A DNA stretch of 16,736 nucleotides from JAEKLB01 sp050249235 (lineage in GTDB: Bacteria; Actinomycetota; Acidimicrobiia; Acidimicrobiales; CADCSY01), in NCBI GenBank assembly GCA_050249235.1, contig JBFWQW010000061.1, positions 1 to 16,736 of the forward strand, read 5' to 3'. The notes beneath the pieces are model-generated. The model was not told the origin of the DNA. It did not search any database and saw nothing but the letters and a program-made list of their open reading frames with translations. A program made the translations under genes and the position numbers. Shown in pieces: positions 7,701-14,751 of this stretch. Numbering within the stretch: position 1 is the stretch's first letter; each line of letters begins with the position of its first letter.

Positions 7701-7813
7701 ATCCCGGTTGCGAACTCGATGTCGTCGGCGAGCCCGGCGTTCCACCCGCGCTCGTCGACGAGCGAATCGAACACCTCGTCCTCGAAGTGCCGCTCCTCCG
7801 ACTTCGCCATCAT
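4787..7813 (-). CDS. hsdR: Type I restriction endonuclease subunit R
   Basis: The 1008-residue motor and nuclease subunit of a type I restriction-modification system; it translocates DNA with ATP and cuts unmodified DNA as part of the HsdR-HsdM-HsdS complex. The PD-(D/E)XK nuclease site is D142 with E156-L-K158 (motif GTVELKNELTNQ). The superfamily 2 helicase core follows: Walker A HSAGSGKSN (301-309), the DEAH box in VIVDEAH (410-416), TATP (477-480), and later EKFQTGFDAPLL and QTLARLNRTHPGK (motifs V and VI). All catalytic motifs look intact and the length is normal. Translation is coupled to hsdS through an ATGA overlap; a second ATG at 7810 is an equally possible start. Confidence 0.95.
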   Translation of the reverse strand: MMAKSEERHFEDEVFDSLVDERGWNAGLADDIEFATGIAPAELLTFIGQTQIEEWNKLLVQMGNDPDRAQIEFRKRVAAELDKRGTVDVLRHGVKGWGLKFDLCYFKPAHGLTPLLVERYAANRVTVTRQQRYNAKHTKTLDLCLWVNGLAVGTVELKNELTNQTVEDAKAQYRTDRDPNDPFLAKRAVVHFAVDPYLAFMTTRLAGAATEFLPFNRGHNGHAGNPPATGGKHATAYLWEEVWQRDCFLDLLGRFIHTEIDESGKATGRVIFPRYHQWDCVLRLEADARVHGPGRRYLAQHSAGSGKSNSIAWLAHRLSKLHDDHDKAVFDKVVVITDRRVLDDQLSATIAQFESVAGVVVRVEDKEGAKSTKLAEALAGEQARIVVCTLQTFSFVLDKIEGIGRRNYAVIVDEAHSSQTGEAARDLKAALGAGSEEARLEIAEKEEAGEPVTAEDKLNEAVAARAHQENLSFFAFTATPKPRTVELFGTAAAGSDLKVPFHTYSMRQAIEEGFILDVLRHYTPFGVYWRVKQAGPGDPEVEKGKASAQIAKAISLHPHNLAQRAKIVVDHFRGHVAQQIGGKAKAMVVTASRLHAVRYKQAIDRYLADAHITDVKALVAFSGKVIDPDDPATAYTEAGMNGFPESQTAGRFKGEPSPPYDPAEFQVMIVAEKFQTGFDAPLLHTMYVDKKLEGVNAVQTLARLNRTHPGKTDTFVLDFRNDPDTIAEGFKPFYDTTIVEPVDGNVLYGFAGAIESAGVFTVAEVEHYWSVFSLVAPDQRKGNGALYSALAGAVERFKSELDDDDQERFRSDLDAFIRAYSFLSQIVTWTDNDLEKLYVWAKSLLSNLPKRPNDGSLDLGAEVELTHLRIEKSAEVDASLAGTPADDDPLSALPGAGGASPDPQTERLSAIIDRLNERHALNLTITDALLFEQFKGDWVADPELAAQARANTLDNFLIVFAKKFLTTVLSRMDANADIFKAINDDKGFAEDLKASYGREVYLALRAED

Positions 7814-8970
7814 GCTGCCTCGCGCAAGCCCGTGACTGTCGCGGTGACAAGAGCCTGACGGTGCTCACGAAGCAGCACCAGCTGCGAAGCGACCCGCGCC
7901 GTGGCCGTGTCCGACACGTTGCGCGCACGAGCCACCTGCTCCAGGAACTGCTGCTGCTCCGACACGTCGAGGTGGGGTATCAGGATCTCGAGCATGTCCG
8001 ATTGGGTGAGCTTGTCCCGCGTCGAGCCCGAGATGAAGCGTCCGTAGTCGACAACGTTCAGCACCGTCTCCAAGAACGACGCGAGCCAGCCGCTGCGCGG
8101 CCGCAACGCGTGAATGTGGTTGTTCACCCACAGTGGACCATCCACGGCGAATGCCACCGGCCTGGTTCGATCGAAGAACGGTGCTCCGTCCTCACCCAGC
8201 AGCACCAGGGGCTCATTGAAGAGGTACGCGTCAATCGAGTCCACCACCCCACCTGCGCCCCAGTACGGGTAGGGACCGGGTCGTTCTGCCCGAGTGACGC
8301 GATCGAGCGGGATCCGCCTTCCATCCAGACAGACGACGCAGCGCCGGAGCCTCACCTCACCTCGCTGCGCCACTGCGCGGTGGGCGACGTCAGTGGTGAA
8401 TGAGTAGGTACGTTCGTCGAGCCGCGACATCAGCTGCGTCTTCTTGTCGATGACCGTGTCGATGAGCGAAGTCTCTCGATCGAGGTACTCGACGATCCGC
8501 CGCTGCTCGTCCAGGGGCGGGAGAGGGAGTGTGAGCTGCTCGATGTCCGGCATGTAGATCGTCTTGTGCGTCGAGCCTTGCGTGCGCCGGAGGATGTCGT
8601 CGCGCTCACCCCGCAGCACCCAGAGCAGGTAGCGCGGGTCGAGCTGCGGGCCGCACGTCCACGTCACGAAGTCCTGGCTCGTGGCCATGTCCTCTCCGAG
8701 GATGCAGCTGAACCCGACCGACGCCGTGCGGGAGAACGCGACCGTCCCGGCGGGGTGCCGGACGGCGGCAGAGTTCGCGAGTCCGAGCGGGCTGATCTTC
8801 TCCTTGGTGTCGTGGACGACGCTGACCGACCCGTCCCGGAGCTGCCAGACGTCGGCGAGAGTGAGCCACGGGATGGTGCACTCCGTTGGCTCCCAGTAGG
8901 CGTCCACCGACCGACTGGGCGTGTGACCGGTCCCGAGCCGGGCGACCTTGCGGATCTGCACGCGCTTCAC
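7810..8970 (-). CDS. hsdS: Type I restriction system specificity subunit S
   Basis: A 386-residue DNA-recognition subunit that sets the target sequence for both methylation and cleavage. It has the usual two-fold design: a first target-recognition domain (about 1-150), a central conserved helix opening with PLPPLDEQRRIVEYLDRET (149-167), a second recognition domain (about 205-335), and a C-terminal helix opening DVSEQQQFLEQV (335-346). The repeat is visible in the paired segments QGSTHKTIYMPDIEQL and SGSTRDKLTQSDMLEI. The recognition domains are different from each other, so a bipartite asymmetric target is expected; the bases recognised cannot be inferred. The start is GTG at 8970, overlapping the hsdM stop in GTGA. 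The gene is full length, with no sign of inverted repeats or a second silent hsdS copy for phase switching. Confidence 0.92.
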   Translation of the reverse strand: MKRVQIRKVARLGTGHTPSRSVDAYWEPTECTIPWLTLADVWQLRDGSVSVVHDTKEKISPLGLANSAAVRHPAGTVAFSRTASVGFSCILGEDMATSQDFVTWTCGPQLDPRYLLWVLRGERDDILRRTQGSTHKTIYMPDIEQLTLPLPPLDEQRRIVEYLDRETSLIDTVIDKKTQLMSRLDERTYSFTTDVAHRAVAQRGEVRLRRCVVCLDGRRIPLDRVTRAERPGPYPYWGAGGVVDSIDAYLFNEPLVLLGEDGAPFFDRTRPVAFAVDGPLWVNNHIHALRPRSGWLASFLETVLNVVDYGRFISGSTRDKLTQSDMLEILIPHLDVSEQQQFLEQVARARNVSDTATARVASQLVLLREHRQALVTATVTGLREAA

Positions 8971-10976
8971 TCTGTGACCTCGTCCAGGAGCGCGCGGATC
9001 TCCGTCTCGAGCGCCTTGATCTCGGCGTCGATCTCGGCGACGGGTCGCGGCGGCGTGTACGTGTAGAAGTGTCGAGTCAGCGGGATCTCGTAGCCGATGC
9101 GTGTCTTGCTGTGATCAACCCAGGCGTCCGGGACCCAGGGCAGCACCTCGTCGACGACGTACTCGTCCACCATGGCGCGGTGGTCTGCGGCGGCGAGCCG
9201 CTTGGCGGCACCGACGTCGGCCTCGTCCCAGGTCGGCGTGCTGGGCGGCAACGGGACGCTCTCCTGCTCCCGCAGGTCGGCGTCGGGGAGCGGCTGGCCC
9301 TTCTTGGTCTGGAGCACGCCGTCGGGGTGCGAGACACCCACGTGCTTCCACAACGCGGCGGCGATGGCGGGCGGCAGTGGCCCGAGCGCGTCGGCCATCT
9401 GCTTCTCGCTGGTGGCGACGGTGCCGGCCAAGGTGTCGAGGCGCTCGGTGAGCGCGAGCTGCTCGGGCGCGGCGAGCTTCGCCCACGCCTTGGTGGCCGC
9501 GAGCTCAGCCGAGGTGAGGTCGGTGATCTCCCAGCGGACCCGGAGCGGGCGCTCGACGGTGATGCGCTGGAACCCGAAGGACTCGTTCGGGAGGATCTTC
9601 ACCCGGTCGTTCTCGATGAAGTCGCCGTAGAGGTTGGTGATCTCGTCGATCTGCTCGGGGCTGATCTCCTTGCGCTTGTCGCCGAGCGACTTACGCATCC
9701 GCACGAACAGCTCACGGGCGTCGATGAGCTGCACGTTGCCTCGTCGCTCGGCACGCTTCCGGTTCGTGACCACCCAGATGTAGGTCGAGATGCCGGTGTT
9801 GTAGAAGAGCTGGTCCGGGAGGGCGACGATGGCGTCGAGCCAGTCGTTCTCGATGATCCATCGCCGGATCTCCGACTCACCCGAGCCGGCCGCGCCCGTG
9901 AACAGCGGCGATCCGTTGAACACGATGGCCAGTCGCGACCCGCCCTGCTCGGGCGGTCGCATCTTCGAGATCATGTGCTGGAGGAACAGCAGCGAGCCGT
10001 CGTTGATGCGCGGCAGCCCGGCTCCGAACCGGCCGGCGAAACCCAGCGACTTGGCCTCGGCCTTCACTGCTGTCTCGACGTTCTTCCACTCCACACCGAA
10101 GGGCGGGTTGGCCAGGAGGTAGTCGAAGGTGCGGCCGACGAACCCATCGGCGGAGAAGCTGTTGCCCGAAACGATGTTCGTCGAGGACTGGCCCTTCAGC
10201 ATCATGTCGGAGCGACAGATGGCGAACGACTCGTCGTTGAGCTCTTGGCCGAACACCTCGAGGTGGGCCTTGGGGTTCATCGCCGTGAGGTGCTCGGCGG
10301 CCACGGCGAGCATGCCGCCGGTCCCGCATGCCGGGTCGAGCAGCGTCTTGACCACGCCGGCGTCGCGCAGGAGGACATCGTCCTCGGCGAACAGGAGGTT
10401 CACCATCAGCCGGATGACCTCACGCGGGGTGAAGTGCTCACCGGCGGTCTCGTTCGACTGCTCAGAGAATCGCCGGATCAGCTCCTCGTAGATGTAGCCC
10501 ATCTCCGCGTTACCGACGACCTCAGGGTGGAGGTCGATGTCGGCGAACCGGGAGACGACGAGGTAGAGGAGACCAGCCTCGTCGAGCCGCTTGATCTGCT
10601 CCTCGAAGCGAAACTTGTCGACGACCTCACGGGCCGACGGCGAGAACCCGCCGATGTAAGCGCGCAGGTTGTCGGCGACGTGCTCAGGGTCGGCAGTCAG
10701 TTTGGCGAAGTCGATCGGGGCGAGGTTGTAAAACTCGTGACCGGACGCGGCGCACAGCGCGTCGTTCGGATTGTCGATCCGCCCGGCCAGCTCCTCGGCA
10801 CGGGCGAGGACCGCCGGCTTGCTGTCCTCAAGGACGCAATCGAGGCGCCGGATGACGACCAGCGGCAGGATCACGCGCCCGTACTCTGACTGCTTGTAGG
10901 TGCCCCGCAGCAGGTCTGCCACCGACCAGATGAAGTTGACCTTGTCGGTGAAGCTGCCGCCGTTGGTGAGCGTCAC
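8967..10976 (-). CDS. hsdM: Type I restriction system methyltransferase subunit M
   Basis: A 669-residue N6-adenine methyltransferase that, with HsdS, methylates the host's own target sites using S-adenosylmethionine. Visible parts: the N-terminal HsdM helical domain (FIWSVADLLRGTYKQSEYG, 15-33), the linker motif GEHFTPREVIRLMV (179-192), the AdoMet-binding motif I DPACGTGG (214-221) and the catalytic motif IV NPPF (290-293). A C-terminal region with YTPPRPVAEIDAEIKALE suits coiled-coil contact with HsdS. The start is GTG at 10976, preceded by GAGG seven bases upstream. It opens the hsdM-hsdS-hsdR operon and lies 81 bp after the relaxase on the same strand. Confidence 0.95.
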   Translation of the reverse strand: MTLTNGGSFTDKVNFIWSVADLLRGTYKQSEYGRVILPLVVIRRLDCVLEDSKPAVLARAEELAGRIDNPNDALCAASGHEFYNLAPIDFAKLTADPEHVADNLRAYIGGFSPSAREVVDKFRFEEQIKRLDEAGLLYLVVSRFADIDLHPEVVGNAEMGYIYEELIRRFSEQSNETAGEHFTPREVIRLMVNLLFAEDDVLLRDAGVVKTLLDPACGTGGMLAVAAEHLTAMNPKAHLEVFGQELNDESFAICRSDMMLKGQSSTNIVSGNSFSADGFVGRTFDYLLANPPFGVEWKNVETAVKAEAKSLGFAGRFGAGLPRINDGSLLFLQHMISKMRPPEQGGSRLAIVFNGSPLFTGAAGSGESEIRRWIIENDWLDAIVALPDQLFYNTGISTYIWVVTNRKRAERRGNVQLIDARELFVRMRKSLGDKRKEISPEQIDEITNLYGDFIENDRVKILPNESFGFQRITVERPLRVRWEITDLTSAELAATKAWAKLAAPEQLALTERLDTLAGTVATSEKQMADALGPLPPAIAAALWKHVGVSHPDGVLQTKKGQPLPDADLREQESVPLPPSTPTWDEADVGAAKRLAAADHRAMVDEYVVDEVLPWVPDAWVDHSKTRIGYEIPLTRHFYTYTPPRPVAEIDAEIKALETEIRALLDEVTE

Positions 10977-10995
10977 GGGTACGCCTCGGCCTCTC

Positions 10996-11042
10996 GGATC
11001 GTCGGTCCAGTGGCGTCGACGTTAGGACGGAACGACCGATCC
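10996..11042. repeat. Imperfect inverted repeat between relaxase gene and hsdM
   Basis: GGATCGTCGGTCC (10996-11008) and GGAACGACCGATCC (11029-11042) form an inverted repeat with one single-base gap, one mismatch and a 20-base centre that contains the palindrome GTCGAC. It fills most of the gap between the relaxase stop and the hsdM start. It could be an operator controlling the restriction operon, or an RNA hairpin that limits read-through; there is no T-run, so a simple intrinsic terminator is less likely. I see no convincing promoter hexamers here. Confidence 0.5.
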
Positions 11043-11057
11043 GGCCGTGCGGGTCCG

Positions 11058-14003
11058 TCAGAGCTCGATGCCGAGCCCTCGCTCGATGCCGCGTGTCCGC
11101 GGCTCAAGCGCAAGGCGGTCCAGGCGTTCGACCAGCCGGGCACGGCTCGCCTCGCGTTCCGCGTCGTAGAGAGTCCGCTCTGCGGTGTCGATGCAGGCGA
11201 GGTGTGATGACGCGAGGTTCTCGGCGATCTCAAGGCGCGATCGGGCGCCCGCGAGCGCTTCGGACGCGCGCTCGACGCCCGCAGCCATGCCGCGACGTCG
11301 CCAGCGCGGCGCCTCGTCTCGTGCCGCGAGTCGCTTCCTCAGCACTTCCTCTGCAGCGCGCACATCTGCTTCGGCGGCTCGGAGAGGTTCGAGGAAGGGC
11401 TTCGCTTCGTCCCGTGTCTCCTCCAGCGCCCGGCGCGCTGCTGCAACCGCGTCCTCGGCACTGACACGCGGCACCTGGCGGGCGAGGTTCCGGCGCTGCG
11501 CGATGGCGGGGAGGTCGGCGCGGTCGGTGGTCAGCACGCGCTCGAGCACGTCCCGAGCGGCGTCGGGTTCGTCGGTGACGACGAAGAGCCTGTTCTCGTC
11601 GCGGCCGCGTGTGGCGCCGACGTAGAGACTGCGGTGGGTGGTCGCCTCGGTGACGACCATGAGGCTCACGTCGACGGTGTCGCCCTGGTGGCCGTGGGCG
11701 GTGGCGGCGTACCCGAGCCGGACGTGCCCTCGCACGTAGTCGGCGGGGAGCGTCGCCGTGCCCTGTCGCCCGAGGTGCGACACGGTGAGGGTGCCGTCGG
11801 CATGGGCGGCGGTGACCTGCCAACGGTCGCGGTTGCGGACAGGTTCGTCGTGGTCGGTCCGGAGCGTCCGGTCGTTGCGCCGGGTGACGACGATGTCGCC
11901 CACGGCCGCCGTCTCGCCTTCGGCGACACGGGCGGTGCGGTCGCCGAGGTCGCCGGCTTCACGCCGGGCTTGCTGGATCGCGGCATTGAGGGCGTCGACG
12001 TGCTCGTTGGTCTCGGCGACGACGGCGACGGCGCTCCCGGCCGCCGTGTCGTCGATCCAGCGCCGGGCGATCGTGTCGGTGAGGTCGTCGAACGTTCCGG
12101 GCGTGACGCGACGGTGGCCGAAGTAGGCGTCGAGAGCATCGGCGCTCCCCGCGCGCAGCTGCAGCGAGGCCCGCTGCTCCCAGCCGTGCCGGAACCGGTG
12201 GATCGTGGCCAGCTCGTGAGTGCGGCCGACTCGGCACAGCTCGTCGAACATGCCGCCACGGCCGACCGCCTGAAGCTGGCGAGGGTCGCCGACGAGGACC
12301 AGTCGCCATTGCTGTGACGCGGCGAGCGTGATCAGCCCATCGAGCGCGCCGGTGCCGCACATGCCCGCTTCATCGACGACAACCGTCGTGCCGGGCCTCA
12401 GCGCGTAGTCAGCCCTCGGCTGGCCGGTGCGCCACTCGTGGAGCAGCTTGGCGATGGTGTCGGCCGGCATGCCGGTCTCGTCCCGCAGGACCTTCGCTGC
12501 CTTGGCGGTCGGCGCGACGCCGAAGACGGTCCGCCGCTGCCGAGCGAGGTCCTCGACGGCGTGGCGGAGCGCGGTGGTCTTGCCGGTGCCGGCGGGGCCG
12601 ACGACGAGGACGAGCCGGTCGTGGCCAGCGACGGCACTGGCGGTGTCGGCTTGGAGGACGTCGAGCCCGGCGCCTTCGACCGTGCGAGATGGCGCTTCCG
12701 GCTGGTCGTGGGCGTCCATGGCGAAGGTGAGGATGCGCTCCTCCTGCGCCAGGACGGCTTCGTGGGTCAGGTGCGGCTCGCACGGTGGGATCCAGATGGA
12801 ACGGCCGTCGGACGCCCGGACCGGCCCCCGACCCGGCGGGTCGAGGGTGACGCAGGACTCGATGACCTGGTCGCTCACCCGCTCGACAGCGCGCGCCCAA
12901 TCGCGTCCCGAGAGCTGCGACACGGTGGGTGCGAGATCGCAGATGGCCTGCACGAGGTCCTGCCGGGTCCAGGTCGAGGCGATCGCGGAGAGCTGCTCGA
13001 TCACGTCGCTGGTTCGCAGGCTCGGGTCGACGGCCGGCGCCTCGCGCGCTGCGGTCTGCATCGAGGCGACGACACGGTCGGGTGTCCAGCCCATCGCTCG
13101 CGCCTCGTCCGCCCACCGGGCCGACAGGGCACCGGTCGAGCTGTGGGTCTTCGTCGCGCGCGAATCCTCCGCGGCCTCGCGGGTGAGCGCCGCCCGCTCC
13201 CGCCGGGTGGGGTCGCGGCCTTCCCGGTCCCGGAAGTCCTTCACCTTGGCGGTGAGGAGCGCGTCGACCTGGCGGGTCCGCTTGGAGAAAGCCTCGAGGA
13301 GCTCCGCTGGCATGCCGAGGATCTCGGCCTGGCCCTTGACGATCGGGCCCCATTGCACGCCGTAGCGGTGCGTGAGCTCGGCGCGCAGCACCGACTGGTA
13401 TAGGCCGCCGAGAGCGCGCTGCTTGCGCTTGAGGGTACGAGCGTCGAGCGCCCACCACCGACCATCGTCGGTCTGGACCTTGGCGGAGATGACGACGTGG
13501 CTGTGGAGCTGTGGATCGTCCTCGCGCGAGGTGGCCTGCCGGAACGCGGCCATCGTGAGGCCGCCGGTCTCGGGATGCTGCCGGTCGCCGTTCACCCGGA
13601 CGCGCGTGGTGCTGGCGTACTGCTCGATGTGGTCGAGAACGGCTCGCACGGCGATGTCGTGGGCTTCGAGGAGGCCGGGGTCGCCGGTGAGGCCCCACCA
13701 CACCGAGAGCGACTTCGGCGCGGAGAAGGTGGCGTCGAACCCGGCGACGGCGCGGATCAGCCGACCCTTGGCGTCGACGCGGTCGACGAGCGCCGCACCG
13801 AGCTGTGTCCCGGTGATGGGGTCGCGGCCCGACAGCAGCGCTTCGAGATCATCGGTCGTCACGGCCCCGTCCAGCCCGAGGCCGCCGGCCTGGCGTCCGA
13901 GCCACACGCCCTCGCCGTCGGGTCCTTCGTCGGCGAGGTAGCGGGTGTAGTAGCGGGCCGAGTGATGCGCCGTGTTGGCGTGGATCGTGGTCACGCGCAG
14001 CAT
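11058..14003 (-). CDS. MobF-family conjugative relaxase with RecD-like helicase
   Basis: A 981-residue relaxase-helicase of the TrwC/TraI type, which would nick the transfer origin, stay covalently bound to the strand and unwind it. The relaxase domain (about 1-300) has the tyrosines Y18-Y19 and Y22 in ARYYTRYL, the aspartate of FDATFSAPKSLSVWW (D90), and the metal-binding DPQLHSHV (H167, H169). The position that is normally the third histidine is Q156 in FRQATSR. The helicase half has Walker A GPAGTGKTT (469-477), VVVDEAG (541-547), GDPRQLQAVGRGG (572-584) and a late ATRGRDENRLFVV. A charged, probably coiled-coil tail follows from about 865. The frame is intact. It follows the winged-helix gene after 81 bp. 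No coupling protein or secretion genes are seen, suggesting mobilization by a helper. Confidence 0.9.
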   Translation of the reverse strand: MLRVTTIHANTAHHSARYYTRYLADEGPDGEGVWLGRQAGGLGLDGAVTTDDLEALLSGRDPITGTQLGAALVDRVDAKGRLIRAVAGFDATFSAPKSLSVWWGLTGDPGLLEAHDIAVRAVLDHIEQYASTTRVRVNGDRQHPETGGLTMAAFRQATSREDDPQLHSHVVISAKVQTDDGRWWALDARTLKRKQRALGGLYQSVLRAELTHRYGVQWGPIVKGQAEILGMPAELLEAFSKRTRQVDALLTAKVKDFRDREGRDPTRRERAALTREAAEDSRATKTHSSTGALSARWADEARAMGWTPDRVVASMQTAAREAPAVDPSLRTSDVIEQLSAIASTWTRQDLVQAICDLAPTVSQLSGRDWARAVERVSDQVIESCVTLDPPGRGPVRASDGRSIWIPPCEPHLTHEAVLAQEERILTFAMDAHDQPEAPSRTVEGAGLDVLQADTASAVAGHDRLVLVVGPAGTGKTTALRHAVEDLARQRRTVFGVAPTAKAAKVLRDETGMPADTIAKLLHEWRTGQPRADYALRPGTTVVVDEAGMCGTGALDGLITLAASQQWRLVLVGDPRQLQAVGRGGMFDELCRVGRTHELATIHRFRHGWEQRASLQLRAGSADALDAYFGHRRVTPGTFDDLTDTIARRWIDDTAAGSAVAVVAETNEHVDALNAAIQQARREAGDLGDRTARVAEGETAAVGDIVVTRRNDRTLRTDHDEPVRNRDRWQVTAAHADGTLTVSHLGRQGTATLPADYVRGHVRLGYAATAHGHQGDTVDVSLMVVTEATTHRSLYVGATRGRDENRLFVVTDEPDAARDVLERVLTTDRADLPAIAQRRNLARQVPRVSAEDAVAAARRALEETRDEAKPFLEPLRAAEADVRAAEEVLRKRLAARDEAPRWRRRGMAAGVERASEALAGARSRLEIAENLASSHLACIDTAERTLYDAEREASRARLVERLDRLALEPRTRGIERGLGIEL

Positions 14004-14084
14004 CGGACGCTCACGTCGCCGCCGGCGGGCACTTGTCTGTCATGTTGAGGGGTGCGGGAGCAGGAGAGGGGTCCGCGCATGGCG
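14004..14084. other. Gap upstream of relaxase, possible place for a transfer origin
   Basis: Eighty-one non-coding bases precede the relaxase gene. They hold a GC-rich palindrome, CCGCCGGCGG (within 14016-14030), and two copies of GAGGGG/ACCCCTC-type sequence near 14046-14072. Transfer origins of MobF elements often lie next to the relaxase gene, but I recognise no known nic sequence, so this is only a candidate. Confidence 0.2.
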
Positions 14085-14447
14085 TCAGGCACCGGGGAGG
14101 AGGGTGAGCTGGGCGTCGTCGACGCGCGCGGGACGGCGTGGTCCTCGTGGCGGTGGCGTCGGTGCGGTCAGCTCGTGGAGGTGGAGGACGTAGCGGCCGG
14201 GCTCGAACCGGCCGGCGTTGCCGCGTCGCTGGACGGCCTCGACCAGCCCGGAGCGGGCCAAGGTGGCGATCGCCCGGTGCGCGGTGTTCTTGGCGACGCC
14301 GAGGTCGGCCGCGACGGCGCGCACCGACGCCTCCGACGTCCGTCCGTCGGGCGAGCGCTCCAGGAGGCACTCGAGCGCGCACCACGCCGTGGGGCCGACC
14401 TGGCGGCGTAGCTCGGCAGCTCGGCCGCCGGTGGGAATCGACGTCAC
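14085..14447 (-). CDS. Small winged-helix DNA-binding protein
   Basis: A 120-residue protein with a winged helix-turn-helix at about 37-75: SEASVRAVAADLGVAKNTAHRAIATLARSGLVEAV, then a basic wing QRRGNAGRFEPGRYVLHL. This is the layout of GntR/MarR-like or replication/partition-type regulators. The proline-rich tail (98-104) ends in DDAQLTLLPGA. The start is GTG at 14447, overlapping the stop of the excisionase-like gene in GTGA, so the two are translationally coupled; the open frame upstream of this GTG is a shadow. Its place between an excisionase-like gene and the relaxase suggests it regulates or assists mobilization, for example as a relaxosome accessory or autoregulator. That is inference; I do not recognise a named family. 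Confidence 0.75.
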   Translation of the reverse strand: MTSIPTGGRAAELRRQVGPTAWCALECLLERSPDGRTSEASVRAVAADLGVAKNTAHRAIATLARSGLVEAVQRRGNAGRFEPGRYVLHLHELTAPTPPPRGPRRPARVDDAQLTLLPGA

Positions 14448-14653
14448 GCGGCGGGCGGCTCGAGCTGCCCGTCGACCCAGCGCATGAGGGCGTGGAACGG
14501 GACGCGCTTCTGGTTGCCGCACCACACGAACGGGATGCCGGACCGGCCGCCGGTCCGCTCCCACTCGACCGTGAGCTCATAGGCCTTCGACCGGCCGATC
14601 TGGAGGAGCTTCGCCACCTCGGTGATCTTGAGGAAGCGGTTGTCGTCCGCCAT
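14444..14653 (-). CDS. Excisionase-like helix-turn-helix protein
   Basis: A 69-residue protein of the excisionase / AlpA / MerR-like HTH family: FLKITEVAKLLQIGRSKAYEL (7-27) is the helix-turn-helix and QKRVPFHALMRWVDGQ (48-63) the second recognition element. Such proteins bend DNA at att sites to favour excision, or activate genes on the element. The start at ATG 14653 is fixed by GGAGG at 14666-14662, eight bases upstream; the frame extends further back but lacks a site. It is divergent from the regulator-integrase pair and leads the winged-helix and relaxase genes. Control of excision is inference from family and context; many such proteins are plain regulators. Confidence 0.8.
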   Translation of the reverse strand: MADDNRFLKITEVAKLLQIGRSKAYELTVEWERTGGRSGIPFVWCGNQKRVPFHALMRWVDGQLEPPAA

Positions 14654-14687
14654 GGCGCATACCTCCGTGTTGTGAAACAAAGCGGTC

Positions 14688-14726
14688 TGTACTTATCGCG
14701 CTGATGTGATAGCGTTGTCAAGTACA
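14688..14726. promoter_or_regulatory. Inverted repeat TGTACTT-N25-AAGTACA, candidate operator
   Basis: TGTACTT (14688-14694) and AAGTACA (14720-14726) are perfect inverted repeats 25 bases apart. They overlap the -10 and -35 of the excisionase promoter. A second nested dyad, CGCT (14699-14702) / AGCG (14711-14714), sits between them. The neighbouring XRE-family protein is the obvious candidate ligand, which would make this the switch between integrated and excising states; this is inference. Confidence 0.5.
14692..14721 (-). promoter_or_regulatory. Predicted promoter of the excisionase-mobilization operon
   Basis: On the minus strand a consensus -35, TTGACA (14721-14716), is followed after 18 bp by a -10, GATAAG (14697-14692). 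The start point would be near 14685, giving a leader of about 30 bases with a strong ribosome binding site before ATG 14653. This is the best promoter match I can find in the window. Confidence 0.6.
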
Positions 14727-14740
14727 ACAGCACCGATTGA

Positions 14741-14747
14741 GGAGGAG
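14741..14747 (+). promoter_or_regulatory. Ribosome binding site fixing the XRE regulator start
   Basis: GGAGGAG lies five bases before ATG 14752. It decides this start over the in-frame TTG at 14737, which the site itself follows. Confidence 0.75.
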
Positions 14748-14751
14748 CGGC

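Noticed and set aside
7810..8970. Phase-variable hsdS locus
   Set aside because: Only one full-length hsdS is present, with no invertible repeats, no second hsdS fragment and no dedicated recombinase next to it.
8886..10889. 667-residue plus-strand open frame
   Set aside because: It is antisense to hsdM, rich in repeated V/G/E/D/R typical of reverse-strand shadows in GC-rich DNA, and has no domain.
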